Shown here: positions 61,301 to 64,000 of the stretch, piece after piece
Numbering within the stretch: the first letter of the stretch is position 1
Layout: every line of letters begins with the position of its first letter
Source: Symbiodinium microadriaticum
Lineage: Eukaryota; Sar; Dinophyceae; Suessiales; Symbiodiniaceae
DNA: 64,000 nucleotides
Reading direction: 5' to 3'
Assembly (NCBI GenBank): GCA_001939145.1
Contig: LSRX01000529.1
Span: forward strand, 209,765-273,764
The notes under the pieces: model-generated
Database searches by the model: none
The model's input: only the letters and a program-made list of their open reading frames with translations
Told to the model about the DNA's origin: nothing
Position numbers and translations under genes: made by a program

Positions 61301-63214
61301 GTCTGCATCAGAATGCCCATGTTCGATGCTGTCTTCTGAAGCGTCGTCTAGAAAAGATGGTCAATACTTTGCACTGCTAAGATCATTCCTACATCCGAAC
61401 ATTGCTATGGCATCTGCTATGGTCGCCATGACTGTTGGTAGCATCCATGGCTGTGACGGGACTTATGCGCCCGGACGTGTGATGTCTCACGAAAGCCCTT
61501 GCATCGTCTTCGAACCAAGACGACAACAACGGCGACTGCCGGGCCGTAGTAACAATCGCCATCATTGGCACATTCACGTGCACAAATATGCCGCGGTTGA
61601 TCACCATAACTCATGTCTTGCCGTGGTCTGCCTCAACAGCAACATGTCATCGCCGTCAGACATGATCATCATCAGCAGCATCATCAACACCGTCATCATC
61701 ATCACCATCACATGACCACAAACCTGCAGACCCTGGGAAGTCTAACCTAGCAACATCGCGAGATGATGGCCGCCCCATTCCCTAAACCCTGAACACAAAA
61801 ACCTTGAAGCCTGAATCCCGAAACCCCTAAATCCGAACCCTGAAACCCTGAACCCTAACTCCCATATAGACATCGCAAACCCTCAATTCGCTAAGCCCTG
61901 AAGTACTTCGTCACCCGAAGCGACTCGAGAAAAGAACTGAGCTCTCCGTGGTGATGGAGCGCACGACATCCACGGCCGAAGAGACGAATGGGGGAAAGAG
62001 CTCTGTTGGGATGGCATAGCCCACATGGCCTGGGATCTCGGGCTTAGGGGGTCTTTTTGTCTTAGGGCTTTGGGTTTTCAACTATCTGGATCTAGGGCCG
62101 AGGACGTAAACCCGTGACTGAAATCCTCGAGTCGATGCCAGTCCCTCTTCCGCGAGCAGAAGCGAAGATTAACTTCTAACTTGTAACTACCGTCCATACA
62201 TCTACCCTTCATGACACTTCGATCACCGGCTTCCTTCTTATGCAGGGGTCACAAAAGGCACCCGTGATGCATCCAGCCTCAAAACACAAACGCCTTTTCT
62301 AGCAAACTGATGGGTTGAAGTCCTAACACCAGGACAGGTTGGTGCCACACACCTGAATACGCAAGTCCCGTCCTAACTCTACAACTGGCCCCCCAACCCC
62401 AACCCCCCCCGCCCTCNCCCGCTCCCCTCCGAAAAGCTGTCCGAGCGGCGGAGACCCAAGGCCGAGATATCTTCGACCATGGATCCTCGGCCCCCTTTTA
62501 GGAAGGGAAAGAAAAAAGGATGCTAAGAGGCGTTTCTGCGTTGATTGGTTTTTAGTCAGGGTTCTTTTCCTTTAAGGGATCCTCTGAGGGTTCCGTAGAT
62601 GCTCCGATAGTGGCTCCTTTGATGGCTAGGTTCCATTGAGGGTTCTATACATGTTCTAGATGGGCTCTACAACAAAAGACCTAATCCCAAACCCCAACCC
62701 TGGTAAAGAGGCTCTCCTTTTAACATTGACCAAGGATCTGGGTGAGTTGAACATGTCCACGGTCATGGCGAAGACCCTGGCCAGTTGGGGCTTTGGGGCT
62801 TTGGCTTGTGGATTTCTTCGGGTTTAGAGGCGCCGAAGATGTGAGGCACTTGGGGCTCAAGTTAGTGCGGGTACAAGGTCTGAGGGTGAAGGGCGTAGGC
62901 TTTGAGTTGAGGGTTCTAGGCGCACCGGCCTGCAATGAGTGAGTGCTCCAGAGTCTGGTGTGTAGGGGGCTTTAGGTGGCTTCCGGGTTTAGGTGTGGAG
63001 TTTCCCATCTCTAGACTCCGCAAGTTAAATGGCTGTGGGTTCGAATTGCTGAGGGTTTAAACTTTGGCAGGGTCTTGGCTTTCACAATACCGCAACCTAT
63101 CGGTCTCAAAAGCATCTTTTACCGAGACACTTGTCTGCAATGAAGAACAGACGCGTTGTCGACTGCTTGAAGTAATCCTGCACGGATCGCTTTTGGTCCA
63201 AGCTCAGGGTCTTG
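42062..63214 (-). CDS. Copy A: split gene for globin-like/ankyrin-like/ion-channel protein (5' part outside window)
   Basis: A chain of 31 short minus-strand exons aligns in order with copy B. In order it encodes the end of a globin-like domain, an ankyrin-like segment, several hydrophobic helices, a pore-like loop, an S6-like helix ending NLLVAQLNQAY, a GYARLNR tail, and a C-terminal RRFGGST...WPEE segment followed by a stop. All assigned exons are open and most junctions keep phase, so the copy looks intact. Known (from memory of the family): dinoflagellates carry many such globin/channel fusions. Inferred: a membrane cation channel with cytoplasmic sensor domains. Exons for the second half of the S2-S3 region are incompletely found between 54134 and 51150. 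The N-terminal globin domains must lie beyond 64000. The ligand and the ion are unknown. Confidence 0.85.
42590..42772. repeat. CCCTAAA telomere-type tract
   Basis: Long run with CTCAA variants, low side of copy A exon 30. Confidence 0.93.
42790..42849 (-). CDS. Copy A exon 30: C-terminal RRFGGST segment
   Basis: Encodes VDSVRRFGGSTALSQPWPEE (20 codons). Acceptor TTCGAG|GTG, donor GAA|GCTG. CCCTAAA-rich DNA (42595-42770) lies low and TTTAGGG-like DNA high. Confidence 0.86.
43640..43850. repeat. CATCAT/GATGAT triplet region
   Basis: Triplet-rich DNA in the intron between copy A exons 29 and 30; it yields long spurious open frames in several phases. Confidence 0.85.
44008..44022 (-). CDS. Copy A exon 29 (15-nt microexon)
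   Basis: Encodes ANPTT only. Acceptor TCTGAG|GCA, donor ACG|GTGG. It bridges EPAN and VDSVRRFGGST exactly as in the remembered family sequence (ANPTTVD). Confidence 0.72.
44287..44315 (-). CDS. Copy A exon 28 (29-nt exon)
   Basis: Encodes GIQILEPAN. Acceptor TGCCAG|GG, donor CCAAT|GCCG. Both junctions are in phase (LAG|GIQ and PAN|ANPTT). Confidence 0.82.
44481..44574. repeat. Dispersed repeat, copy 1
   Basis: Shares GACCTTTGGAGTTATAATAG, CCCCAAAAGGTTA, CTACCTACT-type and GGGGGCT-type blocks in the same order with 60516-60595. Confidence 0.6.
44669..44766. mobile_element. MITE-like element, GGGGCCT family
   Basis: AAAGGCCTTAATAGTTAGAA at the left and GGTAATTATTTAGGCCCCTA at the right are imperfect inverted repeats; the flanks contain TA. 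Confidence 0.65.
44935..45012. repeat. CCCTAAA telomere-type tract
   Basis: Low side of copy A exon 27. Confidence 0.92.
45053..45095 (-). CDS. Copy A exon 27: cytoplasmic tail
   Basis: Encodes DRPLEFNEGDVGLA. Acceptor CACCAG|GAT, donor GCAG|GCGG. CCCTAAA (44935-45010) lies low and TTTAGGG (45120-45230) high. Confidence 0.88.
45115..45232. repeat. TTTAGGG telomere-type tract
   Basis: High side of copy A exon 27; inverted partner of 44935-45012. Confidence 0.92.
45445..45558. mobile_element. MITE-like element, CTTGGAGG family
   Basis: TACTTGGAGGTTCGTGGGTA at the left is the near-exact inverted complement of the right end (CATGAACCTCCAAGTA). About 30 of 35 terminal bases agree. TA at both ends fits a mariner-type target duplication. 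114 bp, no open frame. Confidence 0.8.
45677..45695 (-). CDS. Copy A exon 26 (19-nt exon, tentative)
   Basis: Encodes LEALSA between SAP-K and DRPLEF, fitting both phases. Acceptor CTGAG|G, donor GCG|GAGT (GA type). Weak because it is so short. Confidence 0.45.
46055..46181. repeat. CATA, GATA and CTAG tetranucleotide arrays
   Basis: GATA runs enclose a perfect self-complementary CTAG run, preceded by CATA. Confidence 0.95.
46618..46700. mobile_element. MITE-like element, GGGGCCT-related
   Basis: TAGGGGCCTGAACAATCGGA pairs imperfectly with GTGTTCCGATCCCTATA at the right end. Confidence 0.5.
46909..46966 (-). CDS. Copy A exon 25
   Basis: Encodes LNRAEVIVQAAQLGVSAP after a split arginine. 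Acceptor GCCAAG|GT, donor CCAA|GCCC. Confidence 0.82.
47114..47181 (-). CDS. Copy A exon 24: end of S6
   Basis: Encodes NLLVAQLNQAYASIYIDMQG then YA. Acceptor ACTGAG|G, donor GCAC|GCGA. 68 nt, uninterrupted; B splits it. Confidence 0.9.
47344..47405 (-). CDS. Copy A exon 23: S6-like helix
   Basis: Encodes ESVWVTLLVVLFVIIVVAFL. Acceptor CCACAG|GAA, donor CTGCT|GTGC. At 62 nt it is one codon shorter than in B. Confidence 0.86.
47530..47880. repeat. GATGAT/GACGAC triplet-rich intron DNA
   Basis: Degenerate triplets between copy A exons 22 and 23, including a GACGAC run at 47720-47748. Confidence 0.8.
48048..48124 (-). CDS. Copy A exon 22: pore-loop-like segment
   Basis: Encodes IDAASLSLLAISLGLFPSEK then FLEIK. 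Acceptor CGCAG|GC, donor AAG|GTCC; copy B has GACT at the same junction. 77 nt. Confidence 0.88.
48858..49008. repeat. TTTAGGG telomere-type tract
   Basis: GGGTTTAGGGCTTAGGG-type repeats within the intron between copy A exons 21 and 22. Confidence 0.9.
49097..49205. repeat. 9-bp tandem repeat TGCTACGAC
   Basis: About 11-12 perfect copies in the same intron. In one plus-strand frame it would read repeated C-Y-D, with no gene context. Confidence 0.95.
49424..49500 (-). CDS. Copy A exon 21: S5-like helix
   Basis: Encodes TSLAFLILAFATSVSAISHQ then LPDFA. Acceptor CCGAG|G, donor GCAG|GCAA, 77 nt as in copy B. Confidence 0.88.
49804..49976 (-). CDS. Copy A exon 20: S4/S5-like helices
   Basis: Encodes FLAPYCRTQVVWHKLARQGV, then SMFLYWLLIMNLSIFSMQIS, then AFVLVCGQVLGELLLFLI, all open. 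The B copy is interrupted here by a 61-nt intron. Both ends are uncertain; the proposed acceptor does not follow AG|G. Confidence 0.8.
50451..50556. mobile_element. MITE-like element, CTTGGAGG family
   Basis: CTTGGAGGCTCATGGGCAGT at the left pairs with the right end ...GTGAACCTCCAAG (about 18 of 22). Related to 45445-45558. Confidence 0.7.
51036..51676. repeat. 641-bp direct duplication, left copy
   Basis: Matches 51846-52486 at a constant 810-bp offset, except within the triplet block at 51450-51540. It contains copy A exon 19. Confidence 0.95.
51085..51150 (-). CDS. Copy A exon 19
   Basis: Encodes [20 protein letters not shown] then P. Acceptor CTCAG|G, donor CCTGG|GCCT. An identical exon lies at 51895-51960 beyond an N gap and is probably an assembly duplicate. 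Confidence 0.85.
51677..51845. other. Assembly gap (169 N)
   Basis: Run of N between the two copies of the 641-bp duplication. Confidence 1.
51846..52486. repeat. 641-bp direct duplication, right copy
   Basis: Same as 51036-51676, but the triplet block reads TAC units where the left copy reads GTA units. Confidence 0.95.
51895..51960 (-). CDS. Second, identical copy of copy A exon 19
   Basis: Exact repeat of 51085-51150, offset by 810 bp, inside the 641-bp sequence duplicated on both sides of the N run. It is either an unmerged contig overlap or a real recent duplication that would give a tandem duplicated exon. Confidence 0.5.
52941..52964 (-). CDS. Copy A exon 18 (24-nt exon, tentative)
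   Basis: Encodes FHGIPVP plus AA, like the family's GIPIPxxL segment. Acceptor GTGCAG|G, donor CCAA|GTGC. Reading further meets an in-frame TGA, so this donor is preferred over the stronger-looking GTAAGG at 52910-52915. Confidence 0.55.
52965..54133. other. Intron region of copy A between S3-like and GIPVP exons
   Basis: No confident exon. It holds CATCAT repeats (53330-53405) and sparse CCCTAAA. A short family segment between S3 and GIPVP is expected here but was not found. Confidence 0.5.
54134..54243 (-). CDS. Copy A exon 17: S2-S3 loop and S3-like helix
   Basis: Encodes SQSVFTRNADSQMGETENLV then VFICRCFIYLGSMRKPQ in one open 110-nt exon. Acceptor CCGAG|GC, donor CAG|GTCT. The first serine codon is completed by the A left over from exon 16. 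Confidence 0.78.
54374..54414 (-). CDS. Copy A exon 16: S2-like helix
   Basis: Encodes RLYFAFTLAIFII. Acceptor GCAAAG|G, donor ATCA|GCAA, 41 nt as in copy B. Confidence 0.8.
54546..54653. mobile_element. MITE-like element, GGGGCCT family (diverged)
   Basis: TAGGGGTATATTATACTATA at the left and TAATTATTCAAGCCCCTA at the right; AAAATAGTATAG in the middle. It lies next to a second family member at 54711. Confidence 0.5.
54711..54800. mobile_element. MITE-like element, GGGGCCT family (best copy)
   Basis: AGGGGCCTTCATGATTGGAA and, on the other strand from the right end, AGGGGCCTCAATGATTACCA. Interior CCCCAAAATAGTATTGGTAA is shared with 28145 and 44669. 90 bp, no open frame. Confidence 0.72.
54915..54975. 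repeat. TTTAGGG telomere-type tract
   Basis: GGGTTTAGGGTATAGGGTTT repeats on the low side of copy A exon 15, opposite to the usual orientation. Confidence 0.9.
55019..55074 (-). CDS. Copy A exon 15: S1-like helix
   Basis: Encodes VLFSDLMWTRVVMYHFLA plus GA. Acceptor CCTAAG|GTG, donor GCGGA|GATG (GA type), 56 nt as in copy B. TTTAGGG lies on its low side, an exception to the usual orientation. Confidence 0.86.
55120..55400. repeat. GATGAT triplet array
   Basis: Imperfect then perfect GATGAT (55296-55343) in the intron above copy A exon 15. Confidence 0.9.
55920..56205. repeat. GA, TA and mixed dinucleotide microsatellites
   Basis: GAGAGA then TATATA and TGTATA runs in the intron between copy A exons 14 and 15. 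Confidence 0.9.
56460..56516 (-). CDS. Copy A exon 14: segment before S1
   Basis: Encodes ALEWLAASKDPRVAVHSVV. Acceptor TTGGAG|GCT, donor GTG|GCTC, 57 nt as in copy B. Confidence 0.86.
56650..56686 (-). CDS. Copy A exon 13
   Basis: Encodes HLVQDGEGNFAQ. Acceptor GCAGAG|G, donor CAG|GTGG, 37 nt as in copy B. Confidence 0.86.
57044..57071 (-). CDS. Copy A exon 12 (28-nt exon)
   Basis: Encodes HRRVNYYI with split flanking codons. Acceptor TCCAG|GA, donor TCAA|GCAT. Same length as in copy B. Confidence 0.85.
57239..57310 (-). CDS. Copy A exon 11
   Basis: Encodes VDARQLIWPLLDGLIWRSRI then SVQ. Acceptor TTGCAG|GT, donor CAAG|GACG (GA type), 72 nt as in copy B. Confidence 0.88.
57492..57539 (-). 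CDS. Copy A exon 10
   Basis: Encodes CDALFTRHPEVIHKL. Acceptor CGACAG|GT, donor CTCT|GTGC. 55+48 nt equals B's 103-nt exon. Confidence 0.88.
57540..57905 (-). other. Copy A-specific intron
   Basis: A 366-bp GT-AG intron between TACG and GTTGCG; copy B has no interruption. It contains CCCTAAA tracts at 57813-57865. Confidence 0.8.
57813..57866. repeat. CCCTAAA telomere-type tract
   Basis: Low side of copy A exon 9, inside the copy A-specific intron. Confidence 0.92.
57906..57960 (-). CDS. Copy A exon 9
   Basis: Encodes [18 protein letters not shown]. Acceptor GCGCAG|GCC, donor TACG|GTGG. CCCTAAA lies low and TTTAGGG high. It is followed by a 366-bp intron that copy B lacks. Confidence 0.9.
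57962..58235. repeat. Acceptor-side module amplified with TTTAGGG tracts
   Basis: GCCAASAGTGTAAGG-type sequence beside the acceptor of copy A exon 9 recurs at about 58122, 58163 and 58201, each followed by TTTAGGG units. Confidence 0.85.
58540..58605 (-). CDS. Copy A exon 8: ankyrin-like repeat
   Basis: Encodes [20 protein letters not shown] then AK, uninterrupted. Copy B splits the same 66 nt into 26+40. Acceptor CCAAG|GTG, donor AAG|GCAG. Confidence 0.9.
58675..58855. repeat. GATA-type and TA/TG microsatellites
   Basis: GATA/GACA run to about 58770, then AC and TATATA runs. Directly above copy A exon 8. Confidence 0.92.
58975..59112. repeat. TTTAGGG telomere-type tract with TTTCGG variants
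   Basis: Period of about 20-25 bp mixing GGGTTTAGGG and GGATTTCGGG. Confidence 0.9.
59608..59673 (-). CDS. Copy A exon 7
   Basis: Encodes [20 protein letters not shown] then IS. Acceptor CTCAG|GCC, donor TCA|GCAT, 66 nt as in copy B. Confidence 0.86.
59838..59955. repeat. TATAGTAT-rich AT region
   Basis: Contains an imperfect palindrome around TATACCACAATGGTATA. Similar in style to 32085-32212. Confidence 0.8.
60025..60068 (-). CDS. Copy A exon 6
   Basis: Encodes [14 protein letters not shown]. Acceptor GACAG|GG, donor AAG|GCCG, 44 nt as in copy B. Confidence 0.88.
60516..60595. repeat. Dispersed repeat, copy 2
   Basis: TTAACCTTTGGGAATACA, CCCCAAAAAGGTTACAGGCT, ACCTACTCCA and GGGGGCT blocks match 44481-44574 in order. 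Confidence 0.6.
60723..60798 (-). CDS. Copy A exon 5
   Basis: Encodes [20 protein letters not shown] then RTILE. Acceptor CGCAG|GAC, donor GAAG|GCGC (copy B uses GTGC here), 76 nt. Telomere-type tracts flank both sides in inverted orientation. Confidence 0.9.
60818..60935. repeat. 28-bp tandem repeat of TTTAGGG plus TTGGGGCTTTGGA
   Basis: Three copies of GTTTAGGGTTTAGGG followed by TTGGGGCTTTGGA, on the high side of copy A exon 5. Confidence 0.93.
61947..62029 (-). CDS. Copy A exon 4: proximal-histidine segment
   Basis: Encodes [20 protein letters not shown] then VVRSITT. Acceptor CCCAG|GC, donor ACG|GAGA (GA type), 83 nt as in copy B. The histidine is conserved. Confidence 0.9.
62450..62485 (-). 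CDS. Copy A exon 3
   Basis: Encodes [11 protein letters not shown]. Acceptor CCGAG|GATC, donor CTCC|GCCG. 38+36 nt equals the 74-nt copy B exon 15. Confidence 0.85.
62486..62738 (-). other. Copy A-specific intron with target-site-like direct repeat
   Basis: A 253-bp GA-AG intron interrupts a codon run that is continuous in copy B. GACCATGGATC at 62475-62485 and GACCAAGGATC at 62728-62738 (10 of 11 identical) bound it, as expected of insertion with target duplication. Confidence 0.75.
62739..62776 (-). CDS. Copy A exon 2
   Basis: Encodes VFAMTVDMFNSP plus A. Acceptor GGCCAG|G, donor CCCA|GATC (GA type). It is split from exon 3 by a 253-bp intron absent from copy B. Confidence 0.82.
63131..63177 (-). 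CDS. Copy A exon 1 (partial gene): globin-like domain 3
   Basis: Encodes [15 protein letters not shown] plus AA of lysine; copy B reads [15 protein letters not shown]. Acceptor GTGCAG|GAT is assumed, but the frame is open up to about 63214. Donor GACAA|GTGT. The upstream residues (LDQKRSVQ) differ from B's LAPAGQ. Confidence 0.8.
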
Positions 63215-64000
63215 TTATCCTAGAATAGAATACAATAGAACGCAATAGAATAGAATCCAATATACTAGAATATACTCTCCAACTTTCCTGCGGGTGCAGG
63301 AACGAAGTAGGCTCCTTACTGCGAGACTGAGATGATGCAGGCCAAAGATCGGGTCCGGGTCTTTTTGGCGTTTTTTTGTTGTTTGCTTTTGGTTTTCGGT
63401 TCGGTCCTTTGTCACAGGGATGCCGACAACTAAGGCTGTAGTCGAGGTCTTTTTTGGTGATGGTTTATGTGTTTTCGGCCTGCTGGTCTTCGGCTGTCGA
63501 TCGGTCACTCAGTCTGTAAATCCGACAGGCCGACCGCCGGCCCCGCCAGTCTACCCGGTTGCCTTCCGTGCCAGTTCAGGCTCTGGGTGTCGCGACTTTG
63601 TGGCTTTACTTTCTTGATGACACGATGCTCTTTAAAGCAAGCTTGCGCGGTGCAAAAAAAAGCGGAAGAGTTGGGCCTTTAGGACGGGCTTTGCAAGGCC
63701 TCATACGAGTTAACGAGTTATGTGCTTTAAAAACGCAAATGGTGAAATAGCGTTCTTGACGGTACGCACTAAAGCACGATCACAGGGCTTAAGAAAGCGA
63801 GGGGTTGCGATCGGCACAGCCCCCACCTAACGCAACGCCAACGGGACTAGCGGCTCATCACATCTTGAACACCCGCCCTCGTTTGACGAGTCTGTTCATC
63901 ATATATGTTACACACGCCCCCTCATTTGGCGATTCCGGTTCATCATATATCTTAAACGCGCCTACTCGATTGGCGATAGCGGTTCATCATACATGTCAAA
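63178..64000. other. Upstream intron or flank of copy A
   Basis: No family exon recognised. It holds TAGAA pentamer DNA (63220-63275), a plus-strand open frame (63559-63750) of unknown meaning and the 44-bp repeat at the edge. Confidence 0.5.
63850..64000. repeat. 44-bp degenerate tandem repeat running off the window
   Basis: TTCATCATA recurs at 44-bp spacing (about 63894, 63938 and 63982), preceded by a diverged unit starting CTCATCACAT. Each unit carries an ACRCG-CTC-TTGGCGAT block. Confidence 0.85.

Noticed and set aside
63850..64000. CRISPR array
   Set aside because: Units are degenerate along their whole length, with no unique spacers, and the DNA is eukaryotic.

Overview
Eukaryotic nuclear DNA, most probably from a dinoflagellate. 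The evidence is short exons in long introns, 3' splice sites that are almost always AG|G, and 5' splice sites that are mostly GC or GA rather than GT. TTTAGGG/CCCTAAA telomere-type tracts and microsatellites are dispersed throughout, and the two genes lie head-to-tail on one strand. I see no rRNA, tRNA, CRISPR array, prokaryotic operon or intact autonomous transposon.

Most of the window is two collinear minus-strand paralogues of one large, finely split gene. Copy A enters from beyond the right edge and runs from about 63.2 kb down to a predicted stop at 42062. Copy B has its first recognised exon at 32915 and runs down to 5461, where its 3' end is not recognised. I matched 31 exons of A and 40 of B by aligning the copies to each other and to what I recall of a dinoflagellate protein family. 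Homologous exons usually agree to the nucleotide in length and phase.

The inferred protein has tandem globin-like domains (the last with an LR-HVGYAIP proximal-histidine-like motif), an ankyrin-like stretch, and then a polycystin/TRP-like cation channel with S1-S6-like helices, a pore-like loop, an S6 ending NLLxAQLNQAY and a GYARLNR tail. Copy A lacks its N-terminal globin part because the window ends.

Layout: 1-5460, downstream of or within the 3' part of copy B, including a 1.5-kb AGTAGA microsatellite; 5461-18952, channel and ankyrin-like exons of B; 18953-32915, globin-like exons of B; 32916-42061, intergenic or 5' part of B, with MITE-like elements and two orphan candidate exons; 42062-63214, copy A; 63215-64000, intron or upstream of A, ending in a 44-bp tandem repeat.

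Three features stand out. Telomere-type tracts often flank exons in a fixed inverted orientation, so introns start with TTTAGGG and end with CCCTAAA on the sense strand. Five introns are present in one paralogue and absent from the other, one of them with an 11-bp target-site-like duplication. Exons go down to 15 nt. Several oddities sit on N gaps and are probably assembly artefacts.
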